The notes below the pieces were generated by a model. That model saw only the letters and a list, made by a program, of their open reading frames with translations. It had not been told where the DNA came from and did no database searches. Of a stretch of 64,000 nt of DNA, positions 35,637-44,233 are shown one piece after another (positions within the stretch are counted from its first letter, which is position 1; every line of letters begins with the position of its first letter). The DNA comes from Janthinobacterium sp. Marseille (lineage in GTDB: Bacteria; Pseudomonadota; Gammaproteobacteria; Burkholderiales; Burkholderiaceae_D): NCBI RefSeq assembly GCF_000013625.1, contig NC_009659.1, positions 62,001 through 126,000 on the forward strand, given 5' to 3'. The position numbers were made by a program, and so were the translations under genes.

Positions 35637-37136
35637 ATGACCATACTGCTTTCCACGCTGAACGCCCGTTACACGCATGCATCCCTGGGTTTGCGCTACC
35701 TGCAAGCCAATATGGGCGACTTGCAGGACGTTACACACTTGCAGGAATTCGTGATTGGCGCGCGCACCACCGATATGGCGGAAAAGCTCTTGCAGAGCAA
35801 GCCGCGCATCATCGGTTTCGGTGTCTATATCTGGAACGTGGAAGAAACCACCAAGCTGGTCGCCCTGCTCAAACGCGTGGCGCCGGAAGTGGTCATCGTG
35901 CTGGGCGGACCGGAAGTGTCGTATGAGTCGGCCGAACAAAGCATCGTGCAACTGGCCGATTACCTGATTACCGGCTGGGGTGACGTCACTTTTCCGCAGT
36001 TGTGCAAACAGATTTTGCACGGCCCGAAGCCATTGATGAAAATCCACGCCGGGGTACAGCCACCCTTGGCCGAGCTGACGATGCCGTATGGTTTGTACTC
36101 GGATGAAGACATCAAGAATCGCACGCTGTATGTGGAAGCATCGCGCGGTTGTCCGTTCAAATGCGAATTCTGCCTGTCGGCACTGGACAAAACGGCCTGG
36201 CCTTACGATCTCGATCTCTTCCTCGGTGAACTGGAAACGCTGCATGCACGTGGTGCGCGCCTGTTTAAGTTCGTTGATCGCACCTTCAACTTGAATATCA
36301 AATCCAGCCTGAAGATCATGCAGTTCTTCCTCGACAAGCTGGAAGCGCATCCGGAAGACCCGGTCTATGCACACTTCGAAGTGGTGCCCGATCATTTGCC
36401 GGATGCCTTGAAAGAAGGCATCAAGAAATTCCCGGCCGGTACGCTGCAGTTTGAAATCGGTATCCAGAGTTTCAATCCGGAAGTGCAGACCCTGGTCAGC
36501 CGTAAACAGAATAATGAAAAAGCCGCGGAGAATATCCGCTGGCTGTGTGAAAACTCACATGCACATTTGCACGTCGACCTGATCGCGGGTTTGCCGGGTG
36601 AGGACGTGGCCAGCTTTGCGCGGGGCTTTGATCGCTTGCTGGAACTGGGGCCGCATGAAATCCAGTTCGGCATCCTCAAGCGTCTGCGCGGCACGCCGAT
36701 CATACGTCATACCCAGGACTACGGATTGGTGTTCGATCCTTATCCGCCCTACACCATCCTCGCGACGGATCGTATCGACTTCAATGAGATGCAGCAGCTG
36801 GTGCGGTTTGCACGCTATTGGGATTTGATTGCCAACTCGGGGCGTTTTGCACATACCTTGCCGCTCATCCTGCGGGAGTCGCCGTTCGACAACTTCATGC
36901 GTCTATCGAACTGGCTGTATGCAACCACTGATGCGACCAACCGCATTGCGCTCGAACGCCTGGCGGTACTGGTCCGGCAATGGCTGGTGACTGAAGGGAT
37001 GGATGAGGAAGAAGCGGCTGAAGTCTTGCGCAGCGATTATGCGGGGCAGGCCAATACCAAATTGAAAGCGCAGGCCATACACAAGGCGGAACAAACCGTA
37101 TTGCAACGGCAAGCGCGGCATATGGCGGTCGGTTAA
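35637..37136 (+). CDS. B12-binding-domain radical SAM protein (DUF4080-type)
   Basis: Protein of 499 residues. The N-terminal B12-binding-like domain (residues about 1-130, PRIIGFGVYIWNVEETTKLVALLK, VIVLGGPEVSYES) is followed by a radical SAM domain with the CxxxCxxC cluster at Cys172, Cys176, Cys179 (SRGCPFKCEFC). The TIM barrel carries FEIGIQSFNPEVQ and HVDLIAGLPGED. The C-terminal part matches DUF4080. The reaction is unknown; relatives methylate or rearrange substrates. The ATG lies just before the B12 domain. Confidence 0.85.
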   Translation: MTILLSTLNARYTHASLGLRYLQANMGDLQDVTHLQEFVIGARTTDMAEKLLQSKPRIIGFGVYIWNVEETTKLVALLKRVAPEVVIVLGGPEVSYESAEQSIVQLADYLITGWGDVTFPQLCKQILHGPKPLMKIHAGVQPPLAELTMPYGLYSDEDIKNRTLYVEASRGCPFKCEFCLSALDKTAWPYDLDLFLGELETLHARGARLFKFVDRTFNLNIKSSLKIMQFFLDKLEAHPEDPVYAHFEVVPDHLPDALKEGIKKFPAGTLQFEIGIQSFNPEVQTLVSRKQNNEKAAENIRWLCENSHAHLHVDLIAGLPGEDVASFARGFDRLLELGPHEIQFGILKRLRGTPIIRHTQDYGLVFDPYPPYTILATDRIDFNEMQQLVRFARYWDLIANSGRFAHTLPLILRESPFDNFMRLSNWLYATTDATNRIALERLAVLVRQWLVTEGMDEEEAAEVLRSDYAGQANTKLKAQAIHKAEQTVLQRQARHMAVG

Positions 37137-37159
37137 AGGTGGTTTGGTGAACTGTGAAT

Positions 37160-37375
37160 TCAGGCGGCTTGTTTGCGCCAGGTTTCTATTAATTGGCGGT
37201 TGACTGCATCCAGGGATTCGAACGGAGCGGATCTTTGCTGATGGAAGATCATGAGTGCATATAGTTTCGCCAGTTCATTCACCTCTGGTGATAGCGCACG
37301 TTCTTCTCCCAGCGAAGGACGCAGCGCACGCCAATAGTTGATTGCTTCTTCCAGCTCGGGCAGTGTGATATCCAT
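37160..37375 (-). CDS. DUF3717 family small protein (71 aa)
   Basis: Small soluble protein beginning MDITLPELEEAINYWR, the hallmark of DUF3717, with a C-terminal helix (FESLDAVNRQLIETWRKQ). It is widespread in Burkholderiales, function unknown. It converges with the radical SAM gene and diverges from sulP. Confidence 0.8.
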   Translation of the reverse strand: MDITLPELEEAINYWRALRPSLGEERALSPEVNELAKLYALMIFHQQRSAPFESLDAVNRQLIETWRKQAA

Positions 37376-37501
37376 GTGGCTATTGTACGCGCCGTGATAC
37401 TTGCGGTAAAACGAGGTGGCGGCGGTTATTGCATTACGGCAAGCCGGGTTTGGTGCGTATTGATTTGATGGGCACACTCTTTCAAGGCATAGTTTTTCAT
37501 C

Positions 37502-39181
37502 ATGAGTTTTGATATCAAGCGTTTCTTCCCCTTCCTGAACTGGCCGCGGCCGACGGTTGCATCGCTCAAGAGTGATGCCTGGGCCGGTATCAGTGTGGGC
37601 CTGGTCTTGATCCCGCAGGCGGTGGCGTATGCGACGCTGGCCGGGATGCCGGCAGCGACGGGCTTGTATGCGGCTTTATTGCCTAGTGTCATCGGTATCC
37701 TGTGGGGTTCATCCGCCTTGCTCGCAGTCGGGCCGGCGGCGCTGACCAGCCTGTTGGTGTTCGGCTCACTGTCGCCGATGGCGGCACCGGCCAGCATGCA
37801 ATGGGTGACACTGGCGATCTGGCTCTCTATCTATACCGGGGTGATTCAATTCATGCTCGGTGCGTTCCGGCTCGGGCGCTTGTCCAACCTGGTATCGCAG
37901 CCGGTCATCATCGGTTTTATCAATGCCGCTGCCATCATCATCATGATGTCGCAATTGCCGGCCCTGATCGGCGTGCCGGATTTGTTCGTGGCGGATATCG
38001 GCAAGGTGGTGACACGTGTAATGGATGCGCCTTCCATCATGCTGATGACCAGCGCTTTCGGTTTCGGTACCCTGATCCTGCTGATGGCGAGCAAACGTTT
38101 CTTCCCGCGCTTTCCCGGCATCCTGTTGGTGACGATACTCGGTACCTTCCTCAGCTGGGCGGTTGGTTATGCGGCAACCGGTGCTGCCATTGTTGGCGAT
38201 ATCGATAAAGGTTTGCCACCGCTGGCTTTACCTGCCGCGATCCCGTTCGAGCATCATCGTGATTTATGGTCGGCGGCTTTGGTGCTGGCCTTGATCAGCT
38301 TTACCGAAGCGATGTCGAGTTGTCGTGTATTGGCGCGCAAGCGTCGTGAACGCTGGGATGAGAACCAGGAATTGATAGGCCAGGGTTTGGCCAAGATGGC
38401 GAGTGGTTTCAGTGGCGCTTTCCCGGTCAGTGGTTCATTTTCACGTTCGGCGCTGAACCTGTACGCCGGTGCCACCAGTGCATGGTCGACCCTGTTCAGT
38501 GCGCTTTGCGTTTTGTTCAGCCTGATTTTCCTCGCTGACCTTTTGTATTACCTGCCGCGTTCGGTATTGGCGGCGCTGATTATCGTGCCGGTATTCGGCT
38601 TGTTTGATTTCTCGGCATTCAAACGTTTATTCGTTATCTCGCGTGATGATGCTGCAATCGCCATCGTGACTTTCGTCGTCACGATTATCGCGATGCCACG
38701 TTTGCACTGGGGCGTAGTCGCCGGTATCACGCTGACCATGGTGTCTTACCTGTATCGCCATATGCAGCCGCGCATTATTGAAGTCAGCGAGCATGGCGAC
38801 GGTACCTTGCGCGATAGCCAGCGCTTCGATTTGCCACGCCTGGCACCGGATGTGCTGGCAGTGCGTATCGATGCGGCATTGAATTTCCTGACCGGTGCCG
38901 CACTGGAACGCTTTGTCGTCACGCGTTGCAGCACTGATCACGATATCCGCCGGGTGCTCTTGTGTGTCGGTTCGGTCAACGATATCGACGCCACCGGGGT
39001 CGATACGCTGGAATCCCTGCATATGACCCTGCAAGGCCTGGGGCTGGAGCTGTATGTCTCCGCCATCAAGAAGCAGGTGTGGGATGTGCTGGATGATGCG
39101 TGCTGGATCAAGGCCTTGGGCCAGGAACATATCTTCATGACTGACCATGAAGCGATATTGGCCATGCGCAAGCCGACCTGA
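37502..39181 (+). CDS. SulP family inorganic anion transporter
   Basis: Protein of 559 residues with about twelve to fourteen helices of the SLC26/SulP fold (DAWAGISVGLVLIPQAVAYATLAGMPAATGLYAALLPS; the sequence GLAKMASGFSGAFPVSGSFSRSALN is the conserved SulP core). A cytoplasmic STAS domain follows (about residues 440-550, RVLLCVGSVNDIDATGVDTLESLH). It would carry sulfate, bicarbonate or another anion. The gene is monocistronic; no carbonic anhydrase or sulfate genes are adjacent to fix the substrate. Confidence 0.92.
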   Translation: MSFDIKRFFPFLNWPRPTVASLKSDAWAGISVGLVLIPQAVAYATLAGMPAATGLYAALLPSVIGILWGSSALLAVGPAALTSLLVFGSLSPMAAPASMQWVTLAIWLSIYTGVIQFMLGAFRLGRLSNLVSQPVIIGFINAAAIIIMMSQLPALIGVPDLFVADIGKVVTRVMDAPSIMLMTSAFGFGTLILLMASKRFFPRFPGILLVTILGTFLSWAVGYAATGAAIVGDIDKGLPPLALPAAIPFEHHRDLWSAALVLALISFTEAMSSCRVLARKRRERWDENQELIGQGLAKMASGFSGAFPVSGSFSRSALNLYAGATSAWSTLFSALCVLFSLIFLADLLYYLPRSVLAALIIVPVFGLFDFSAFKRLFVISRDDAAIAIVTFVVTIIAMPRLHWGVVAGITLTMVSYLYRHMQPRIIEVSEHGDGTLRDSQRFDLPRLAPDVLAVRIDAALNFLTGAALERFVVTRCSTDHDIRRVLLCVGSVNDIDATGVDTLESLHMTLQGLGLELYVSAIKKQVWDVLDDACWIKALGQEHIFMTDHEAILAMRKPT

Positions 39182-39187
39182 ACTTGC

Positions 39188-39228
39188 CAACAGGCGTGAC
39201 GCCGGCGTTTGCCGTGTCACGCCTGTTG
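39188..39228. terminator. Long hairpin between convergent genes
   Basis: Perfect 13-bp stem CAACAGGCGTGAC (39188-39200) and GTCACGCCTGTTG (39216-39228) with a 15-nt loop. It lacks a clear T run on either side. It probably ends both convergent transcripts with help from Rho or protects their ends. Confidence 0.55.
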
Positions 39229-39234
39229 CATTCC

Positions 39235-40002
39235 TTACTTCTCGACCGGTTTTGTTTCGTCACTCGCATACTGCGCATGCAAGTGCACCGGCTTCGCATT
39301 GCGGGCACGCATGCGGATATTGATCATTTCCACTACCAGTGCAAAGCCCATCGCGCTATAGATATAGGCTTTTGGAATGTGGTGATCGAAACCTTCTGCA
39401 ATCAGTACCACGCCAATCGCCACTAGGAAGGCCAGCGCCAGAATCTTGATCGACGGATGGCGTGAAACGAAGCGCCCGATCGGTCCGGCAAACAGCATCA
39501 TCATGCCGACCGACGCGATTACCGCCGCCACCATCACTTCGATGTGGTCAACCATGCCGACCGCAGTGATGATGGAGTCCAGCGAGAAGACCATATCCAC
39601 CACCATGATTTGCAGGATGACCGCGGTGAAAGTTGCCTTCACCGCGCTGGATGTATGTCCTTCCTCGCCTTCCAGCGATTGATGGATCTCGCCGGTACTT
39701 TTCCATATCAGGAATAGTCCGCCCCCAATCAGGATCAGGTCCCGCCCCGAGATTTCCTGCCCCAGCACGGTAAACAGCGGCGCCGTCAGGCCGATGATCC
39801 ACGCCAATACCATCAGCAAGCCGATGCGCATGAACATGGCGATGAACAAGCCGAGTTTGCGCGCGAATTCGCGTCGTTCGACCGGCAGTTTGTCGACCAG
39901 GATGGAGATAAAAATGATGTTGTCGATACCCAGCACCAGTTCCAGCGCGGTGAGGGTGATGAAGGCCAGCCAGATCTGTGGGTCTGAAATGAGTTCAAGC
40001 AT
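39235..40002 (-). CDS. TerC family integral membrane protein
   Basis: Protein of 255 residues with about seven helices. The family marks are LTALELVLGIDNIIFISILVDKLP (acidic pair in helix 1) and VDMVFSLDSIITAVGMVDH. TerC proteins handle manganese or tellurite, or serve in membrane insertion of metal-loaded exoenzymes. I looked for a yybP-ykoY manganese riboswitch upstream and did not find the consensus. GGAGATTTGCCC precedes the ATG. Confidence 0.88.
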   Translation of the reverse strand: MLELISDPQIWLAFITLTALELVLGIDNIIFISILVDKLPVERREFARKLGLFIAMFMRIGLLMVLAWIIGLTAPLFTVLGQEISGRDLILIGGGLFLIWKSTGEIHQSLEGEEGHTSSAVKATFTAVILQIMVVDMVFSLDSIITAVGMVDHIEVMVAAVIASVGMMMLFAGPIGRFVSRHPSIKILALAFLVAIGVVLIAEGFDHHIPKAYIYSAMGFALVVEMINIRMRARNAKPVHLHAQYASDETKPVEK

Positions 40003-40309
40003 GGGCAAATCTCCAGTGACTTTCGGGTGGAAGTAGCGGTCTCGTTTTGTCTGAAAGCTGTTGTTTTTTTGGCGTTGCCGGGCGTCATCACAAGTACTTG
40101 CCAATTTGGCTATCAATTACGGAGAGGCGCGCCAGCTCTACCTGTCTCTTGTCTTGCCTGTTTGCATATTGACCATGCAATTGCACATTAGCAGGTAAAA
40201 GCCGCCGCGCCAACAGAATCCCAAAGCGGCGCTTGACAGTGCTTTCGGATACCACTAATATGTCAGTCATACACAATAAGAATAATTCATCTACTTCAGG
40301 AGATTTATC
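40003..40309. other. 307-bp intergenic region, divergent genes
   Basis: Divergent region between terC-like and hydroxylase genes. It holds the strong promoter annotated separately; the terC side shows no clear promoter. No repeats or RNA folds seen. Confidence 0.4.
40233..40261 (+). promoter_or_regulatory. Sigma-70 promoter of the hydroxylase gene
   Basis: Perfect -35 TTGACA (40233-40238), 17-bp spacer and -10 TAATAT (40256-40261). A start near 40268 gives a leader of about 42 nt with TCAGGAGAT as ribosome site. Confidence 0.7.
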
Positions 40310-41128
40310 ATGATGAGTGAACGCCAGCGGAAATTCCGCGAAGCATACAAGGCTGACATCAGTCCGCTTTACAACGGCTTGCTGCACATCGGCGTGATGT
40401 ATGCGACCGGGATCGCGGCAATCTGGTACTGCGTATCGCAGTTGCAAAACTCGGGCTGGGAATGGCTGATCGTCATCCCGGTATTTTTGGCGGGTAATTT
40501 TGTTGAATGGGCGATGCACCGCTTTGTCATGCATCGCAAGATCGATGTGTTCGCATTGCGTGCGATTTACGATCGCCATACACGCCAGCATCACCAGTAC
40601 TTCACTGACAATGAAGCGACGATTGATACCACGCGTGAATTCCGTATCGTGTTTTTCCCGTGGCGCGTATTGATTACGCTGGGTGTGGGTGGTTTGACAC
40701 TGGGTTACCTGGCATCCTTAATAATCAATACAAATGCCGGTTACATCCTGTTCATTACGATGGTGGCGCAATACCTGATTTATGAAACCTTCCATTATTG
40801 CTGCCATGTGCACGAGAACTGGTTTGTTCGTAACATGCCATTCATCAATACGATCCGCCGCCACCATACTGCGCATCACAACCAGGGCATCATGATGAAG
40901 TACAACATGAACCTGACCTTCCCGATTGCCGACTGGGCGATGGGCAGCACCGATCTGGACCGCGGTCTGTTCGGCCACCTGTTCAACGGCTACAGCGAAA
41001 AGCACATCAAGGAAGAGCTCAAGCCCATCATCAAACGTTTCCGTTATGACGACTCACGGGTGACGCTGGACGGTCCGCAACTGACCAAGGAAGAAGAAGC
41101 GAGCATCGATCGCGGTCTCGTACTCTGA
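40310..41128 (+). CDS. Sterol desaturase / fatty acid hydroxylase superfamily protein
   Basis: Membrane di-iron enzyme of 272 residues with the eight-histidine pattern spread over HRFVMH, HTRQHHQY, HYCCHVH and HHTAHHNQ. About four membrane helices separate the motifs. These enzymes hydroxylate or desaturate lipid tails; the true substrate is unknown and bacterial members act on fatty acids, sphingolipids or hopanoids. Two ATGs are adjacent; the first is taken. It has its own strong promoter. Confidence 0.88.
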   Translation: MMSERQRKFREAYKADISPLYNGLLHIGVMYATGIAAIWYCVSQLQNSGWEWLIVIPVFLAGNFVEWAMHRFVMHRKIDVFALRAIYDRHTRQHHQYFTDNEATIDTTREFRIVFFPWRVLITLGVGGLTLGYLASLIINTNAGYILFITMVAQYLIYETFHYCCHVHENWFVRNMPFINTIRRHHTAHHNQGIMMKYNMNLTFPIADWAMGSTDLDRGLFGHLFNGYSEKHIKEELKPIIKRFRYDDSRVTLDGPQLTKEEEASIDRGLVL

Positions 41129-41136
41129 TCGAAAAA

Positions 41137-41161
41137 AACGCCGGGAGTACCCGGCGTTTTC
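41137..41161. terminator. Bidirectional intrinsic terminator
   Basis: Stem AACGCCGGG (41137-41145), loop AGTA, CCCGGCGTT (41150-41158), A run before and T run after. It is shared by the hydroxylase and the convergent GntR gene. Confidence 0.9.
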
Positions 41162-41176
41162 TTGTTTCTCCTGGCC

Positions 41177-41923
41177 TTACATATCCGACATCAGCGTGGC
41201 TTTGGTAAAGGTTTCGATGTTGTCCAGCAGCTGGTCCAGCGTTTCGCCGGCTGCATTTACATCACCTTTGGCAATGGCTCCGGCAACTGCGGCATGCAGG
41301 CGCGCCATTTCAGGTACATCGGCAGCCTGCTTGTAGTGGAAATACCAGAAGCGACGTGACAGACCATGCATCAGGCGCATCGCACCTTCGGCAAATTCAT
41401 TGCGCGCTGCAACCAGCGATAGCTCATTGAATTCCCGGTCGGCGCGCAAGAAGGCAACGTCATCATCGGAAGCGGCGGCATGGATGAATTCATCATGCAG
41501 GCGCGTAAAGCGTTCACGTTCTTCCGGCAAGGCACGACGTGCGGCGCTCTTGCAGATCAGGCGTTCCACTTCGCGCCGGGTTTCCAGCAGCTTGAGTTGT
41601 TTCCTGAGATCGATCTCGGGTACCAGCAAACCACGCTGCGGCAGCACCAGCAACAAATGTTCGCGCGCCAGGCGCTGGATGGCTTCGCGGATCGGGGTAC
41701 GACCGATATTCAGCATTTCGCTCAGGGTCAGTTCGGAAATCACCGAGCCCGGCGGGATGCGCAAGGTAATGATGGCTTCTTCGATTTGCTCGTAAGCGAT
41801 ATCGGTCAGCTTTACCTTGGGTTCGGCCATGTCCTGGATCGCAGATTGAGGGGAGGGCATTTTTGCCTGCTTTGCAGTTTTTGTGGCACCTGATTTGCGT
41901 GGCGCTTTTTTAGTGGCTGTCAT
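41177..41923 (-). CDS. GntR/FCD transcriptional regulator (paralogue 1)
   Basis: Regulator of 248 residues: basic Ala/Lys-rich N-terminal arm, winged helix-turn-helix (about 38-105, LSEMLNIGRTPIREAIQRLAREHLL) and a helical FCD effector domain. It is clearly paralogous to the GntR regulator after the malonate operon (shared RNEF, GLSRRFWxxHYK). In the FCD domain the usual FH of the metal-binding motif is replaced by FN (ADREFNEL), so the metal site is probably altered. It is divergent from the hydrolase/dehydrogenase genes, which it likely represses. Confidence 0.88.
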   Translation of the reverse strand: MTATKKAPRKSGATKTAKQAKMPSPQSAIQDMAEPKVKLTDIAYEQIEEAIITLRIPPGSVISELTLSEMLNIGRTPIREAIQRLAREHLLLVLPQRGLLVPEIDLRKQLKLLETRREVERLICKSAARRALPEERERFTRLHDEFIHAAASDDDVAFLRADREFNELSLVAARNEFAEGAMRLMHGLSRRFWYFHYKQAADVPEMARLHAAVAGAIAKGDVNAAGETLDQLLDNIETFTKATLMSDM

Positions 41924-42032
41924 GGGGCGATCAAATGGTTGTGGTCAGTCCGGATGGGAGATGCAGCTTGTTGTACATGTCTGCAATTATGGTTTTAAAA
42001 AGTGATTTTGCCTACTGTAATTCATCTTATAT

Positions 42033-42821
42033 ATGGCTAGTATGAACAATTTCAATAAGCTTGCGGTACCAGCAGCCCCGGCGATGGACGTCGTTTGTCG
42101 CGGCGGTGGCGGAATAACGATAGTGGCGTTGCATGGAATCCAGGGAACCCGGGCCAGCTGGCAGCCGCTAACCGAGGCGCTGGGTGAGCAGGTGCGCTGG
42201 GTTTTACCGAATATGCGGGGGCGCGCCGCGGCTTTTCGCGGCCAGGGCAGCGCGGATTACAGCCTGGAAGCGTTCGCCGCGGAAATCGCGCGGGTCATCG
42301 CCTGCTATGTGACCACGCCACGTTATGTACTGGCCGGCTGGAGCATGGGCGTTTCGGTGACGCTGGCGACCATGGCTTTACTGAAGGAACAGGGCGTGCC
42401 CCTGCCGCAGGCCTTGATCCTGATGTCGGGCAGCCCGGTCCTGCGGGAAACCAGCTGGTTCCATGCTGACGGGCATGACGCCCTGCTGCAGGAAATCGCT
42501 GCGCGCGAACAAAGGCTGGGCCTGCGCGATGCGGCAGATCGCGACGCGGTTGCCTGGACCTGGCAAAGCATCAGCCAGACGGATCAGCGCGCTTTGTTGC
42601 CGACCATGGATTTGCCGGTCCTGATCGTGCATGGCAGTGCTGACGAAGATTCGCCTTATGCGCATGCACAATTGCTGGCCGCGGGTTTGCCGCACGCCCG
42701 GCTGTGCACGATAGACGGTGCGATGCACAGCATATTGACGCAAAACACGGCGCAGGTCGCGGAAGCGATGCGTGCCTTCATTTCTGATAATCCAACCCTG
42801 CGGAGTTCCCATGAGAAGTAA
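42033..42821 (+). CDS. Alpha/beta hydrolase
   Basis: Protein of 262 residues with the canonical fold: oxyanion-side HGIQGTRASW, nucleophile Ser104 in AGWSMGVS, acid Asp in LIVHGSADEDSPY and His in DGAMHSIL. The nucleophile elbow and lid are those of small esterases/lyases; the substrate is unknown. It is the first gene of a divergent unit next to the GntR regulator and overlaps the iron alcohol dehydrogenase by 11 bp. Three in-frame ATGs compete and none has a strong ribosome site, so the N-terminus is uncertain. Confidence 0.85.
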   Translation: MASMNNFNKLAVPAAPAMDVVCRGGGGITIVALHGIQGTRASWQPLTEALGEQVRWVLPNMRGRAAAFRGQGSADYSLEAFAAEIARVIACYVTTPRYVLAGWSMGVSVTLATMALLKEQGVPLPQALILMSGSPVLRETSWFHADGHDALLQEIAAREQRLGLRDAADRDAVAWTWQSISQTDQRALLPTMDLPVLIVHGSADEDSPYAHAQLLAAGLPHARLCTIDGAMHSILTQNTAQVAEAMRAFISDNPTLRSSHEK

Positions 42822-44049
42822 TGATTTAATCCATTTTTGCCCACCTGCACGGGTTGTCCTCGGTTGCGGCAGCCGCGCGCAACTGCCCGCCTTGCTGGAA
42901 CGCCTCGGTTATAAATCCGGTGTACTGGTGACGGATACCTTCTTCAGCCAGCACACGCCGTGGGTGCGCGAATACATTGCAGCGTCAGAAGCGCTGGGTA
43001 TTTCAACCATCGTTTTCGATGGCGGTGCGGCCGATCCGACCACCACGCTGTGCGATGACGCGACCAAATTGATACGTGCACAAATCGGCGAGCGCCAGCC
43101 GGATCACATCATCGCCCTTGGCGGTGGCAGCAATATCGATCTCGCGAAAGCCATGTGCGTGACGATACCGGACGGCTTGCCGGTGAAAAACTTTATCGGC
43201 GCCCTGCCGGCTGCACCGAAGGCCCTGCCTTTGATTGCCTTGCCGACGACAGCCGGTACCGGTTCCGAAGCGACGCCCGGTGCGATCCTGATCGATCCGT
43301 TGAATGCAACCAAGGTCGCGGTAATGGATAACGTCTTGCGTCCGGTGATTGCACTGATCGATCCTGAATTTACTTACACCTGCCCGCCACGCGTCACAGC
43401 TGATTCCGGTGTTGATGCGCTGACCCATGCGGTCGAGTCTTACCTGACGCTGGATTCATCCGAATTCGACCGGGGCGGCCAGGTCGATCCCGGCTATAGC
43501 GGACGCTCATCGCTGACCATGCTGTTTGCGCGTGAAGCGATTGATTTGTGCGCGCGCTTCCTGATGCGTACATACAAGGACGGTGCCGATACCGAGGCAC
43601 GTATAGGTATGGCTTACGCCAGCCACTATGCGGCCCTGTCATATGGCGGCGCGGGTTTGAATGCGGTGCACGGCATTGCCTACGCGGTAGCAGGCCTGAC
43701 GCATGCGACGCATGGCAGTACCAATGCAGTGATGTTGCCTTATGTGCTGGATGCTTTGCGTAGCGTGCGTGCTACCGAATTGCTGGAAGTCGCGCGCCTG
43801 TTCGGCATTGATACGAAAGACCCGGCGGCCGCTGTGCGCCAACTGCCGGTCTTGATCCGCGACTTGATCGGACAACTCGGCATCCCGACTACCTTGCGTG
43901 AATTCGGCGTCGGCCATGAACACCTGGCCGGCCTGACACGGGACGCACTGGCTGTTACCCGCCTGGCAAAAGCTTTCCCGGTGGCGGATGTGCCTGGCAC
44001 TTACGAACGCATCATTGAAGCAGCGTGGCACGGCAAGCTGGGAGAGTGA
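42811..44049 (+). CDS. Iron-containing alcohol dehydrogenase (group III)
   Basis: Protein of 412 residues. NAD-binding GGGSNIDLAKAM and PLIALPTTAGTGSEATPGAIL are followed by the iron-site histidines in DALTHAVESYLTLDSS and NAVHGIAYAVAGLTHATHGS. CGGAG precedes the ATG, and the start lies 11 bp inside the hydrolase gene, so translation is coupled. The group includes 1,3-propanediol, lactaldehyde and maleylacetate reductases and hydroxyacid-oxoacid transhydrogenases; the substrate is not decided by sequence. Context suggests a short hydroxy or oxo acid. Confidence 0.88.
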   Translation: MRSNDLIHFCPPARVVLGCGSRAQLPALLERLGYKSGVLVTDTFFSQHTPWVREYIAASEALGISTIVFDGGAADPTTTLCDDATKLIRAQIGERQPDHIIALGGGSNIDLAKAMCVTIPDGLPVKNFIGALPAAPKALPLIALPTTAGTGSEATPGAILIDPLNATKVAVMDNVLRPVIALIDPEFTYTCPPRVTADSGVDALTHAVESYLTLDSSEFDRGGQVDPGYSGRSSLTMLFAREAIDLCARFLMRTYKDGADTEARIGMAYASHYAALSYGGAGLNAVHGIAYAVAGLTHATHGSTNAVMLPYVLDALRSVRATELLEVARLFGIDTKDPAAAVRQLPVLIRDLIGQLGIPTTLREFGVGHEHLAGLTRDALAVTRLAKAFPVADVPGTYERIIEAAWHGKLGE

Positions 44050-44233
44050 AATCCCCGGATTCGAGGGCGTAGATTGTAATGCATGCCGGCTGGAATAATA
44101 GTTCGCCAGCTATATAGTGATTAAATGGGGCAAGGTGGCAACGCGCCGCCTTGCCCTGTTTGCTATGGTGCTAGGATTCCACGCACTGCTAAATGAAGCG
44201 CCCTGCCAATGGCGGTGTTTCTTATGGAATCTT

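Noticed and set aside
35502..36395. N-terminal extension of the M15 peptidase by about 300 codons
   Set aside because: The extension is antisense to the radical SAM gene and lies before a clear signal peptide; the ATG before that peptide is the better start.
40003..40160. yybP-ykoY manganese riboswitch before the TerC-family gene
   Set aside because: TerC genes often carry one, but the consensus sequence and fold are absent here.
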